Source: JBBQKG01 sp038326655 (GTDB lineage: Bacteria; Actinomycetota; Thermoleophilia; Solirubrobacterales; JBBDJG01). Taken from it: a DNA stretch of 64,000 nt. Both the position numbers and the translations under genes were made by a program. The notes under the pieces are model-generated. The model saw nothing but the letters and a program-made list of their open reading frames with translations. It ran no database searches and had not been told where the DNA came from. The DNA lies in the NCBI GenBank assembly GCA_038326655.1, contig JBBQKG010000017.1:1-64000 (forward strand). The letters are read 5' to 3'. Positions 10,312 to 18,663 of this stretch are shown in pieces (the first letter of the stretch is position 1; every line of letters begins with the position of its first letter).

Positions 10312-10911
10312 TCAGTCGCCCCAGTAGCGCTGCTCACTCCATGGATCCCCGCGGTTGTGGTAGCCGTTCGCCTCCCAGAACCCCGGCTCGTCATGGGTGC
10401 TGACCTCGATCCCCCGCACCCACTTGGCGCTCTTCCAGAAATACAGGTGGGGGACCAGCAGCCGCGCGGGACCGCCATGCTCGGGCGCGAGAGGCTGGCC
10501 GTCGGCCGCGGTCGCGATCCAGGCCTTGCCGCCGGTCACGTCCTCGAGCGGGAGATTGGTCGTGTAGCCGCCGTCGCAGAAGGCCGTCACATAGCCACCT
10601 CCGAGCTCCTCCCCGTCGAGCAGGAGATCTACCGACACGCCCCGCCACTCCATGTCCAGCTTCGACCACTTCGTCACGCAGTGGATGTCGCGCGTGACCG
10701 TCTCGGCCGGCAGCGCCTGGAGCTCGTCCCAGGTCCACGTCCTCGCGGGCTCCACGGCGCCGCGGAGAGAGAACGTCCATTCGTCGAGCGGGGTGCGCGG
10801 GGTCGGGCCGGCCGACAGAACAGGCCAGTCGTGCACCAGGTACTGGCCCGGCGGAAGGCGATCGCTCTGCTCACGCCGGCGCCCCCCGAAACCGCGACTG
10901 AAGATCGGCAA
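10312..10911 (-). CDS. Molybdopterin-dependent oxidoreductase (sulfite oxidase-like domain)
   Basis: The 199-residue protein is the small stand-alone molybdopterin-binding domain of the sulfite-oxidase/YedY fold. RDIHCVTKWSKLDMEWRGV holds the molybdenum-ligating Cys78, and FCDGGYTTNLPL and HGGPARLLVPHLYFWKSAKW follow as in the family. The start is taken as TTG 10911 because GGGAG lies 7 nt upstream and the MPIFSRGFGGRR N-terminus is typical. A longer frame exists upstream but is not family-like. No Tat signal is visible, so it may be cytoplasmic. moaA (57.1 kb) belongs to the cofactor pathway it needs. Confidence 0.85.
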   Translation of the reverse strand: MPIFSRGFGGRRREQSDRLPPGQYLVHDWPVLSAGPTPRTPLDEWTFSLRGAVEPARTWTWDELQALPAETVTRDIHCVTKWSKLDMEWRGVSVDLLLDGEELGGGYVTAFCDGGYTTNLPLEDVTGGKAWIATAADGQPLAPEHGGPARLLVPHLYFWKSAKWVRGIEVSTHDEPGFWEANGYHNRGDPWSEQRYWGD

Positions 10912-11076
10912 GCGCTCGCTCCCTAACCGCCCACAGGCCTCGGACCAGCCTTCAGCATCTCTCGCGCGTGGCTCATCAGATCGGCCGCTCCCTTGGTACT
11001 CGATCGCGGCCCGTCGGCTCGAGATTCTCGTCGAGCCTCGCCTCGATGTCCAGCCGTGGTTGCGGAGTGCCATGAA

Positions 11077-11216
11077 TCAGCCGGCTACGGAGCGGCCCAC
11101 CTCGATCTTTCCATCGCGGGCCCGAGCCTCGAATCGCGGTTGTGGGAAGACCGCGGGTCCGCCGCGTACCTTTCCGGTGCAGATGCCGAACCGCGAGCCG
11201 TGCCACAAACACCGGC
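11077..11216 (-). pseudogene. C-terminal remnant of a Rieske [2Fe-2S] protein
   Basis: Directly after the DedA gene, in another frame of the same strand, the sequence reads AVGRCLWHGSRFGICTGKV and continues to FEARARDGKIEV before a stop at 11077. This is the second half of a Rieske ferredoxin domain, with its CxxH cluster motif (CLWH). The first half, with the CxH motif, is absent and the frame upstream is only antisense-like DedA sequence. A two-legged cluster site cannot form, so this is a truncated remnant. Confidence 0.6.
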
Positions 11217-11840
11217 CTACCGCGGAGCTTCGGCTGGATCGTCTGAGCCTGGTGGGGACTCCCGGCGCCGCCGGAGACGCCTCCAGCCGAGCGCGGCACC
11301 GATCCCGAGCGCCACGACGCCCGCCCCGGCAAGCCCCAGGACCTTGAAGATGTGCTCGAAGGTCGGCCCCAGGAAGTAAGCGAGAAGGCCGACCGTGGTT
11401 GCCCAGGCGATGCCGCCGAGTGCGTTCCAGAACAGGAACACCTGCCAACGCATGCGGTTGATCCCCGCCAGCCATGCGGCGGCGATGCGCAGACCGGCGA
11501 TCCAACGCCCCAGGAATACGGCCTTCGGGCCGTGACGCTCGAAGAATGGCTCGCCGCGCTCGAGGAATCTCCGCCGGTGTTCCTCGAGCGGCCCGGGTCT
11601 GAGCAACAAAGCGCGGCCGCCCCTGCGACCGATCAGGTAGCCGATGTTGTCTCCGGCGATCGCTGCCGCGGCAGCGATCGGGATGACAAGCTCGATCTGG
11701 AATCGCCCATGGCGGGAGAGAATCGCCGCGGTGATGAGCGCCGTCTCGCCGGGGACCGGAATCCCGGTCGACTCCCCGCCGACGAGGCCGGCGAGCGCGA
11801 GATAGCCGAGTCGGCTCGGAATCTGAATCAGGGCGAACAC
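11217..11840 (-). CDS. DedA/VTT-family membrane protein
   Basis: The 207-residue integral membrane protein shows the DedA signatures ESTGIPVPGET near the N-terminus and GRWIAGLRIAAAWLAG in the middle. It has several hydrophobic segments and an Arg-rich cytoplasmic tail (RRLRRRRES). DedA proteins act as lipid scramblases or transporters in the inner membrane and affect envelope homeostasis. It stands alone, with a Rieske remnant at its 3' end. Confidence 0.9.
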   Translation of the reverse strand: MFALIQIPSRLGYLALAGLVGGESTGIPVPGETALITAAILSRHGRFQIELVIPIAAAAAIAGDNIGYLIGRRGGRALLLRPGPLEEHRRRFLERGEPFFERHGPKAVFLGRWIAGLRIAAAWLAGINRMRWQVFLFWNALGGIAWATTVGLLAYFLGPTFEHIFKVLGLAGAGVVALGIGAALGWRRLRRRRESPPGSDDPAEAPR

Positions 11841-11960
11841 GCGGGCTGAGCGAGTATCACCGTCTGCCGACGCTCCGCACCGGGGTAGCGGAACGCCGAC
11901 CCCGGGCCGCGGGCTACGCTGATCTCAGTCGAAAGCTTCCCACCAACCATGAGCGCTGTC

Positions 11961-12238
11961 ATGATCGCCGAGCTTTGGCGACGCGGCCAGGTGGGCTGGC
12001 CGCGTCGCTTCCCCATCGCGCAGTTCCCGAACCCGCCGCGCTGCTCCTCGCGTTCGCGGGGTGGGGGCTCGCCGCCGTGGCTGGTGGCACCGCACACGAC
12101 GTCGGCCGCGCGGTCTTCACCGTCGGGCTCGGCGTATGGGCGTGGGAAGAGGCGGTGGGCGGCGTCAACTGGTTCCGTCGCCTCCTCGGGGTGGGGGTTT
12201 TCGTCTGGATCGTTGCCGGCCTGGCCGGCGAGCTGTGA
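11961..12238 (+). pseudogene. Small membrane protein gene with a -1 frameshift
   Basis: ATG 11961 (or 11949) starts MIAELWRRGQVGWPRRFPIAQFPNPP. The natural continuation, ALLLAFAGWGLAAVAGGTAH ... VNWFRRLLGVGVFVWIVAGLAGEL, lies in the next frame and ends at 12238. One missing base around 12035-12042 (CCGCG where CCGGCG is expected) would restore a protein of about 92 residues with two hydrophobic segments. Either a real disruption or a sequencing indel. No function is known to me. Confidence 0.55.
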
Positions 12239-12525
12239 GCGCTCACGCCCGGGAGTCGATGGGAGGATCGGAGTCGATGGGCTACGGTGGCCGCTGAGTG
12301 CCCGGAGGGGATCGCGCGCACCGCAAATCCTCGGCCAAGTTCGAAAGAAAACATCAGCCAGTCGAACATTCCGAACGAGATGATCTCGTCCTCGTCGCGG
12401 ATGTTGCGGGCGTGGTAGATCCGCTGAAGGCCTGAGATGATCGTCATGTGCTCCGCCCGTCGTTTGAAGCCGGGCGCCTGGGAGCAGTTTCGCCGCTCAT
12501 GGGACCCCGGTGACGCGATGCCGCC
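12239..12525. other. Region without a recognisable intact gene
   Basis: Between the broken membrane-protein gene and the next small ORF I find no convincing gene. A minus-strand ATG at 12447 opens a frame (MTIISGLQRIYHARNIRDED ...) whose first 35 or so residues look protein-like, but it then runs antisense through the neighbouring gene. It may be the 5' remnant of a lost gene. GAGTCGATGGG appears twice around 12255-12280. Confidence 0.3.
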
Positions 12526-12662
12526 ATGACCGAAGACGAGTACGCCGCTGGCGCTCGGAGGCGGACGCGCAGGAGATGCAGCGGGTGGATTACCTTTCAG
12601 CGTTCGTAAAGAACGAGCCCGTGTCTGGGGTATACGAGGTGATCGACGAGCTGGCCGACTAG
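12526..12662 (+). pseudogene. Very short broken ORF (about 45 codons)
   Basis: ATG 12526 begins MTEDEYA. The following codons make sense only in the adjacent frame (RRWRSEADAQEMQRVDYLSA, then FVKNEPVSGVYEVIDELAD) up to TAG 12660-12662. One missing base near 12545 would give a charged protein of about 46 residues. No family recognised. This is one of several apparent single-base deletions between 9.3 and 17 kb. Confidence 0.4.
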
Positions 12663-12791
12663 CCAGCGGCGCCGAGAGAACGGCCATGGAGCATCTCGAA
12701 GGTGGCTCATTGCCACCGGCAAGAGGCCCGGCCGGTCTGGCGGGTGCGACGATCGCCGCGACACGGCGCCTGTTCATGGAATCCTCCGAGG

Positions 12792-13391
12792 GTGAGCCGC
12801 GGACCGTATCGTCGCTGGTTGCAGGACGCAGAGCGCGTGGATGTCGCGCTCTATGCGGCGATCGCCCGCACGCCCACCCCCGCGCTCGACCGTGCCATGG
12901 GCCGGCTTTCCCGAGCGGCCGACTACTCGCGGCTCTCGATCGCCTCGGCCGCGTTGCTTGCCCTCACCGGTGGACGGCGGGGCCGTCGCGCAGCCGCATC
13001 GGGGTTGGCCTGTGTCGGCGTGACGGCGACTGTTGTCAACCTTGCGGTCAAGCCGCTCGGCCGGCGCCGGCGCCCGGATCGTGCGGCCCAGAGCGTCCCG
13101 CTGACCCGTCATGTGAGGATGCCGGCCTCGACGTCGTTCCCGTCCGGACACTCCGCGGCAGCGTTCGCTTTCGCGACAGGGGTGGGTCAGGTGATGCCGG
13201 TGGGCGCAGTCCCGTTGCGCGCCCTCGCGACGCTGGTTTCGTACTCGCGCATCCATACCGGCGTCCACTACCCGGGCGACGTCATCAGCGGAGCGCTTCT
13301 GGGCACGGTGCTCGCGCAGATCACGGCGCAGTCCCTGGACCGGCGGCGGGAACGAGCTCGACGCGCCTTTCGTTCGCGGGCGCCGCGGTGA
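12792..13391 (+). CDS. PAP2-family phosphatase
   Basis: The 199-residue protein contains all three phosphatidic-acid phosphatase type 2 motifs: KPLGRRRRP (residues 87-95), PSGHS (117-121) and SRIHTGVHYPGDV (152-164), with hydrophobic segments between. It probably dephosphorylates a lipid phosphate such as phosphatidate or an isoprenyl diphosphate at the membrane. Start GTG 12792 is chosen because family-like sequence begins just after it. The next gene starts 15 nt after its stop, so the two may be co-transcribed. Confidence 0.85.
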   Translation: MSRGPYRRWLQDAERVDVALYAAIARTPTPALDRAMGRLSRAADYSRLSIASAALLALTGGRRGRRAAASGLACVGVTATVVNLAVKPLGRRRRPDRAAQSVPLTRHVRMPASTSFPSGHSAAAFAFATGVGQVMPVGAVPLRALATLVSYSRIHTGVHYPGDVISGALLGTVLAQITAQSLDRRRERARRAFRSRAPR

Positions 13392-13406
13392 TGTGGTGAG
13401 GATCGA

Positions 13407-14333
13407 CTGACCCGAAAATCGCTCGCGCTCCTGGCGCTCGTCGCGGTACTCGCGGGGTCCGGCTGTGCGTGGCAGTGGTCGGTCGAGCCGAAGCCGCTTC
13501 ACGGGCCTCGCTCGAAGACTTCCCACGTCGTGGTGATCGTGATGGAAAACGAGGAGTACGGGAACATCGTCAGCAACCCCGGCGCTCCCTACATCAACCG
13601 GCTCCTTCGGTCGGCCGCTCTGGCGTCGGCGTCATACGGGGTGAGCCATCCCTCGCTTCCGAACTACCTGGCGCTCACAGGCGGCTCGACCTTCGGCATC
13701 GACTCCGACTGCACCGGCTGCCACGTGGACGCGACGAACCTCGTCGACCAGCTCGAGGGGGCCGGGATCTCTTGGAAGGCCTACATGGAGGGTGTGCCCT
13801 CGCCCTGCTTCAAGGACAGCAGCTCTGGCGCATATGCCAAGCGGCACAATCCGTTCGTCTACTACGACGACATCGCCTCGAACCCGGATCGCTGCGCGAA
13901 AGTGGTCCCCTTCGACAGGCTGAATGCCGACTATCGCAGGGGCAATCTCCCGGCCTTCACCTGGATCACGCCCGACCTCTGTCATGACATGCACGACTGC
14001 TCCGTCGCCGACGGGGACGAGTGGCTCTCGGAGGTGTTGCCTTCGCTCATCAGGGCACTCGGCCCGCGAGGGATCCTCTTCCTGACGTGGGATGAAGGTG
14101 ACTCGGACGAAGGGTGCTGCAAGCTCGCGCGAGGGGGGCGGATCGCCACCATCGTCGCCGGTCCGACGACGAGGGCGGGAGCGCGGTCGACCGTCCCATA
14201 CGACCACTACTCGCTGCTTCGCACCGTCGAGGAGGCCTTCGGGCTGCAGCCAATCCGGGGTGCCGCCTGTCCGTGCACGCGCTCGATGGACGCGCTGTTC
14301 AAGCGTCCTCCGCGCCTCTCGTCGGCGGGCTAG
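13407..14333 (+). CDS. Secreted phosphoesterase (AcpA/phospholipase C-like), probable CTG start
   Basis: From CTG 13407 the product is 308 residues. It begins with a signal sequence ending in a lipobox-like LAGSGC, then the phosphoesterase fold: VVIVMENEEYGNI (metal-binding Asn/Glu), SHPSLPNYLALTGGS (nucleophile Ser/Thr region) and FLTWDEGDSD (metal site). Relatives hydrolyse phosphate esters outside the membrane. No ATG, GTG or TTG precedes the signal sequence in frame. GTGAGG lies 5 nt before CTG, so a CTG start is inferred. A GTG at 13530 would delete the export signal. It follows the PAP2 gene, which also acts on phosphate esters. Confidence 0.8.
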   Translation: MTRKSLALLALVAVLAGSGCAWQWSVEPKPLHGPRSKTSHVVVIVMENEEYGNIVSNPGAPYINRLLRSAALASASYGVSHPSLPNYLALTGGSTFGIDSDCTGCHVDATNLVDQLEGAGISWKAYMEGVPSPCFKDSSSGAYAKRHNPFVYYDDIASNPDRCAKVVPFDRLNADYRRGNLPAFTWITPDLCHDMHDCSVADGDEWLSEVLPSLIRALGPRGILFLTWDEGDSDEGCCKLARGGRIATIVAGPTTRAGARSTVPYDHYSLLRTVEEAFGLQPIRGAACPCTRSMDALFKRPPRLSSAG

Positions 14334-14437
14334 GCGCGGGCGGATGCGGCAGCGATCGCTCGCGCCGCATAGCGCGGCTGGACCGCCGCTCCAAGGAGGA
14401 TGGGATAGGCGTCGGCGGTCCCGGTACCGTGGGCTCG

Positions 14438-15301
14438 GTGCGAATCGCGACTTGGAACGTCAACTCGGCCAAGCAGCGTGTGGCGCGGCTGCTGCCCTGG
14501 TTGGACGAGCGGCAGCCGGACGTGGTCTGTCTGCAGGAGACCAAGCTCGCAGACGACGCGTTCGCCGACCTGCTCGGCGACGAGCTCGCCGACCGTGCCT
14601 ATGCCGTTGCAGTCCATGGCGAGGCGACGTGGAACGGGGTGGCGATCCTCTCGCGGGTGGGGCTGGACGACGTGGTGGTCGGGCTCGCCGACGCGCCGGG
14701 GTTCCCGCATCCAGAGGCGCGCGCGCTGTCTGCCACCTGTGGCGGGATCCGGGTGGTGTCGGTGTACGTACCGAACGGGCGCGTGCCGGGCTCGGAGCAC
14801 TACCGGTACAAGCTCGCCTGGCTGGCTTCGCTGCGGGAGATGGTTGCCGCTGGCCCGGAGGCGACGGTCGTATCTGGCGACATGAACATCGCACCGACCG
14901 ACGACGACGTGTTCGATCCAGTCGCCTACATCGGCCAGACTCACGTCACCCCGCCCGAGCGAGCGGCGCTCGCGGAGCTACAGGCGCTCGGCTTGCGTGA
15001 CGTCGTGCGCGATCGCTGGCCGAACGAGCGAGTGTTCACCTACTGGGACTACCGGGCAGGAATGTTCCATCAGGACCTCGGGATGCGGATCGATCTGATC
15101 CTGGCCAGCCCGGCGGTCGCCGGCCGTGTTCGGGCGGCATGGGTGGACCGGCAGGCCCGCAAGGGCAGCGGGCCGAGCGATCACGCGCCGGTGATCGTCG
15201 ACCTCGACGAGGCTCCGGACGGGGACATCGGGCCAGTCGTGCTGCCGCCCTCGGCTCCGGCGGCGAAGCGCGGCTCGGCCAAGCTTCCTCACTCACCGTA
15301 A
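14438..15301 (+). CDS. xthA: Exodeoxyribonuclease III (AP endonuclease)
   Basis: The 287-residue product has the exonuclease III fold signatures: IATWNVNSAKQR at the N-terminus, CLQETKLADD (metal-binding Glu), GDMNIAPTDDDV, RIDLILASP and the terminal catalytic SDHAPV. It cleaves at abasic sites and removes 3' blocks in base-excision repair. TACCGT (14425-14430) lies 7 nt before GTG 14438, suggesting a leaderless transcript. It converges with a LigD-type polymerase, leaving 18 nt between stops, so two DNA-repair genes are adjacent. Confidence 0.92.
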   Translation: MRIATWNVNSAKQRVARLLPWLDERQPDVVCLQETKLADDAFADLLGDELADRAYAVAVHGEATWNGVAILSRVGLDDVVVGLADAPGFPHPEARALSATCGGIRVVSVYVPNGRVPGSEHYRYKLAWLASLREMVAAGPEATVVSGDMNIAPTDDDVFDPVAYIGQTHVTPPERAALAELQALGLRDVVRDRWPNERVFTYWDYRAGMFHQDLGMRIDLILASPAVAGRVRAAWVDRQARKGSGPSDHAPVIVDLDEAPDGDIGPVVLPPSAPAAKRGSAKLPHSP

Positions 15302-15319
15302 GGGCCCGCCGCCCCGACC

Positions 15320-16387
15320 TCATTCCCGCGGGCGGTCCCGATCGCGTGAGGGCTGAACGCGCTTGGGCTCTCCCGGCATCTTCGGATAGTCGGGCGGATA
15401 AGGCATGTCGCCCCGTCCCTCGGCATCGTCGCTTTCGTACATGTCCAGCAGCGGCTGCAGCGAGTGGGCGACATCGTCGATCGCGGCATGCCGATCGCCA
15501 ACCTCTGCAAAGCGCGCCGGCATCGTCGCGACTGTGAAGTCCTCGGGCGCGACTTCGGCCAGCTCGTCCCAGGTCACCGGTGCGGAGACTGGCGCACCTG
15601 CCTTCGGCCGTACGCTGTAGGCGGAGGCGATCGTGCGGTCGCGCGCATTCTGGTTGTAGTCGATGAAGATGCGCTTGCCGCGCTCCTCCTTCCACCACTT
15701 GGTCGTCACCTGGCCTGATAGACGCCGCTCGAGCTCACGCCCGAAGGCGATCGCGGCGTGGCGGACATCGGTGAATGTCCAGCTTGGGGCGATCCGGACA
15801 TATATGTGGACACCCCGGCCTCCCGAGGTCTTCGGAAAACCGATGTATCCAAGGTCGTCCAAAAGCACGCGGGCCTCAGCGGCGACGCGCACGGCGTCGG
15901 CGAAGTCCGTGCCTGGCTGCGGGTCCAGGTCGAGGCGCAGCTCGTCGGGATGGTCGACGTCGTCGCTGCGGACCGGCCATGGATGAAACGTGATCGTGCC
16001 CATCTGCGCCGCCCAGCCGACAACGGCCACCTCCGTGGGACAAATCTCATCCGCGTGGCGACCTGACGGGAACTGGATCCGCGCCGTCTGCACATAGTCC
16101 GGAGCTCCACGTGGGATGCGTTTCTGAAAGAAAGCATCGCCGCCGCCTTTCTCCCGCGTCGAGAGGACGATGCCAGGGTGCACGCCTTTCGGCCAGCGCT
16201 CGAGCGTCGTCGGCCGCCGCCCGAGTGCACGCATGATGCCGTCGCCAACGGCGAGGTAGTACTCGACGATGTCCAGCTTGGTGACCGCGCCCGAGCGCTC
16301 AGTGCTCGGGAAGATCACGCGATCAGGACTGGACACGCGCAACTCGCGCCCACCGGCATCGACGATGGTGGCCTCCGACGCACCCAT
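15320..16387 (-). CDS. LigD-type polymerase/primase domain protein (NHEJ)
   Basis: A stand-alone 355-residue archaeo-eukaryotic-primase-type polymerase, as found in the Pol module of DNA ligase D. The catalytic DxD (ELRLDLDPQPG), the SGGRGVHIYV motif and the late basic DYNQNARDRTIASAYSVRP are present. No ligase or phosphoesterase module is attached. Such enzymes insert nucleotides at double-strand break ends during Ku-dependent joining; no Ku or ligase gene is in this window. ATG 16387 starts MGASEATIVDAGGRELRVSS, the usual N-terminus. Confidence 0.9.
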   Translation of the reverse strand: MGASEATIVDAGGRELRVSSPDRVIFPSTERSGAVTKLDIVEYYLAVGDGIMRALGRRPTTLERWPKGVHPGIVLSTREKGGGDAFFQKRIPRGAPDYVQTARIQFPSGRHADEICPTEVAVVGWAAQMGTITFHPWPVRSDDVDHPDELRLDLDPQPGTDFADAVRVAAEARVLLDDLGYIGFPKTSGGRGVHIYVRIAPSWTFTDVRHAAIAFGRELERRLSGQVTTKWWKEERGKRIFIDYNQNARDRTIASAYSVRPKAGAPVSAPVTWDELAEVAPEDFTVATMPARFAEVGDRHAAIDDVAHSLQPLLDMYESDDAEGRGDMPYPPDYPKMPGEPKRVQPSRDRDRPRE

Positions 16388-16566
16388 ACCCTGGAGTTCT
16401 ACGGCAACGACGCCCCAAGCATCCTGCGAGCGATTAGTTTTTTGCCCAGTCGCCTGTCTCTATCAGCCGACCGGGCTAGCCGACGAGTATCCAAAGGAAG
16501 GGGCATGCCGAGATGAACACACCGCCGAGAGTTTCGCGCCAGGAATGAGACGCCGCGCGCGAGGAG

Positions 16567-17011
16567 ATGGTGGTGAAGGAGAAGGAGTTCACGCACGCCC
16601 GTGACGCGCTTGCCGCCGAGCGCCGACGCATGCCATGGGTGGCCGTGGACAAGGAGTATGCGTTCGACGGGCCCGGTGGCAGGGCGAGCCTGCTCGACCT
16701 GTTCGACGGGCGCCGGCAGCTGATCGTCTACCACTTCTTCTTCGAGCCGGGCGTGAAAGGTTGGCCCGAGCGTGGTTGTGGCGGCTGCTCCTTCCTCGCC
16801 GACCAGGTCGCCCACCTCGCTCACCTGAACGCGCGCGACACCACGCTCGCGTTCGTGTCGCGCGCCCCCAGGCGGACATCGAGCGGTGGAAGGCGCGGAT
16901 GGGATGGGAGATGCCGTGGCACACGATCACGGACGACTTCGACTCGGACTTCGGCGTCGACGAGTGGCACGGCACCAACGCTTCATCCGCGAGGGCGACA
17001 GCGTCTTCCGC
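16567..17011 (+). pseudogene. DUF899 thioredoxin-like gene, two frameshifts and truncated
   Basis: Frame 1 gives MVVKEKEFTHARDALAAERR to TTLAFVSRAP, a clear DUF899 (predicted thioredoxin-like) N-terminus. The match moves to the next frame at ~16868 (QADIERWKARMGWEMPW) and again at ~16976 (FIREGDSVFR), then stops matching. The first shift is at a run of five C where six are needed. The last third of the family, usually about 230 residues, is absent because the region abuts the convergent membrane-protein gene. Disrupted and incomplete. Confidence 0.7.
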
Positions 17012-17067
17012 AGAGAATCGCCCGCTTCTCGCGCGAAGCAACAGCGGCGGTGGGATCCGGCCGCGCT

Positions 17068-17751
17068 CTACGCGGCGTCCGAACGCGCGATCGGGACCGG
17101 TCGGAGCATGACAATGCTTGCCGCGAGGACCCATAGGAGCGATGCGAGCGGGACGACGAAGCCGAAAGATCCGCCGATCGCAAAGAAGCCGGTCTTCGTA
17201 AAGAACCCGACCCCTCCAACAACGTTCAACAACGCGACCAGGAGCGCGGTCGGCGCCATCGCGCTCGGCAGCGCACGGGTCAGTGTCACTGCGACCGCCG
17301 CCCCTGCAAAAAACACGGCGAAGCCGAAGCCTGAGGCGAAGAATAGATCGTTGGCGACGTCGTAGAGGGCGTGGTTCACGTTTGCGTCCCCGGCGTTTGC
17401 GACCTGGAACACTGCGCCGTTGAGCACCGCCGTCCCAGCTATGACCATGCTCGTGGCGGCAACGCCGCCGGCCAGCATGGCAGACCCGGGCTGGATACCT
17501 GTCCGATCAGCGACACGGAAGTGCGTCCGCAGCGCGCCCAGGAACCCCAAGAAGAAGACGAACGCGAGACAGGTCAAGTAGTTGGCCGCGAGGATGCTCC
17601 CCCGTTTGTCGGTGAAATAGGTTGTGATCTTGGACACTTCATCCGCCTTCGGCGGCGTGCCCGGCAGGAATACCGCGACAACGCCGAGCACCACGAACAC
17701 GATCCCTACGAGGCCGCCCAGGCGTCGGGCCTGATCTGTTGTCAAGGACAT
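17068..17751 (-). CDS. Hypothetical multi-pass membrane protein
   Basis: The 227-residue protein has about six hydrophobic segments (LVGIVFVVLGVVAVF, FVFFLGFLGAL, SMVIAGTAVLNGAVF and three more) and short loops. Similar proteins of unknown function occur in many actinobacteria. No catalytic motif is visible. Its 3' end has overrun the missing C-terminus of the DUF899 gene. The ATG has GAGGAGCTGCG upstream, a reasonable ribosome site. Confidence 0.7.
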   Translation of the reverse strand: MSLTTDQARRLGGLVGIVFVVLGVVAVFLPGTPPKADEVSKITTYFTDKRGSILAANYLTCLAFVFFLGFLGALRTHFRVADRTGIQPGSAMLAGGVAATSMVIAGTAVLNGAVFQVANAGDANVNHALYDVANDLFFASGFGFAVFFAGAAVAVTLTRALPSAMAPTALLVALLNVVGGVGFFTKTGFFAIGGSFGFVVPLASLLWVLAASIVMLRPVPIARSDAA

Positions 17752-17988
17752 CCGCAGCTCCTCTCATTCGTTTAGGCGATCATCCAGCGCCGAGCAGTGA
17801 GCGTCAAGCCGCCCGGCGGGAAGCGACAGAGCGCTGGCACAGCCCCAACGGACAAATCACCGCCGGTGGTCGGAGCCTGCGTGCGGAACGAAATGCGCCG
17901 TCGCCGAATCACGGCTCGACACCTGCGCAGCGTATTAGGAACATTCTGTCCAGGATTCTGGCCGTTCTGCTGAGCGAGGTGCAGCGAG

Positions 17989-18339
17989 TTGAACGCCCAA
18001 GAATTGCAGAAGGCCGAGGAGGCCTTCACCTTTGCGCAGGAGGCGGTGAAGCAGATGATCACACTGTCGACTGCAGCCTTTGCTCTCACCCTCACGTTTC
18101 GCAAGGACATCGCGCCATCCGGAACGGACACAACATGTCTGGAAGTCGCTTGGGGCGCCTATCTCGTTTCGGTGCTTTTCGGCCTCTTCACCCTAATGAA
18201 CCTGGCCGGGCAATTCGCTAGGAGCGCCAACCCGTCGATCTATGGCGGGGGCATCCCTGTTTGTGGAATCGTCCAAGCAGTTTCCTTTCTCACGGCTCTC
18301 GGATTCACGCTCGCATATGGGATCAGCGGAACGACCTAA
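17989..18339 (+). CDS. Hypothetical small membrane protein
   Basis: A 116-residue product: an N-terminal charged helix (AQELQKAEEAFTFAQEAVK) followed by three hydrophobic segments. Start TTG 17989 is chosen for the coherent N-terminus; the ribosome site is weak. Its base composition is visibly less GC-rich than its neighbours, and it lies next to tRNA-Leu and short direct repeats, which may mark acquired DNA. Family not recognised. Confidence 0.55.
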   Translation: MNAQELQKAEEAFTFAQEAVKQMITLSTAAFALTLTFRKDIAPSGTDTTCLEVAWGAYLVSVLFGLFTLMNLAGQFARSANPSIYGGGIPVCGIVQAVSFLTALGFTLAYGISGTT

Positions 18340-18411
18340 ACGGCGTTAGTCTGGGAGGGCCTCGTTACGCTTGGGCTCGCCTTAGTATCGTCTAAGGACG
18401 GCGCCCGATTT

Positions 18412-18434
18412 CTGTTATCACGACTGTTATCACG
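18412..18434. repeat. Tandem 11-nt direct repeat near tRNA-Leu
   Basis: CTGTTATCACG occurs at 18412-18422 and 18424-18434, one base apart. It lies between a less GC-rich small gene and the tRNA-Leu terminator. It could be an arm-type integrase or regulator site; there is no integrase gene nearby to support this. Confidence 0.45.
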
Positions 18435-18464
18435 TCCACTAATTCCGGGCAGAGTTGACAAACC

Positions 18465-18498
18465 GTCAAAAACGAAAGCCCCGCATAGCAGGGCTTTC
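18465..18498 (-). terminator. Rho-independent terminator of tRNA-Leu
   Basis: On the minus strand GAAAGCCC (18498-18491) pairs with GGGCTTTC (18481-18474) around a 9-nt loop and is followed by GTTTTTG. It lies 6 nt beyond the tRNA 3' end, so it is the tRNA's terminator. Confidence 0.75.
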
Positions 18499-18503
18499 TC
18501 GAG

Positions 18504-18589
18504 TGCGCCCGAGAGGATTCGAACCTCCACGACCTATTCGGGTCACAAGGCCCTCAACCTTGCGCGTCTACCAGTTCCGCCACGGGCGC
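18504..18589 (-). tRNA. tRNA-Leu (anticodon GAG)
   Basis: The 86-nt cloverleaf reads on the minus strand. Acceptor GCGCCCG pairs with CGGGCGC. The D arm contains GGTAGAC. The anticodon stem CAAGG/CCTTG encloses TTGAGGG (anticodon GAG). There is a long variable arm, and the T arm holds GGTTCGAATCC. The extra arm and GAG anticodon make it leucine. Discriminator is A and the CCA end is not encoded. A terminator follows. Confidence 0.95.
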
Positions 18590-18663
18590 TCGGCAGGCGA
18601 TTATAGCCCCGGGGCCCCGGCCGCCCGGATGCCTTGATGCCGTCCATCGGGGCCGCTACTCTA

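Noticed and set aside
11959..12447. Minus-strand frame starting at 12447 (MTIISGLQRIYHARNIRDED ...)
   Set aside because: The beginning looks protein-like but it continues antisense through a neighbouring gene; kept only as a possible remnant.
18504..18589. Phage attachment site at tRNA-Leu
   Set aside because: No second copy of the tRNA 3' end and no integrase in the window.
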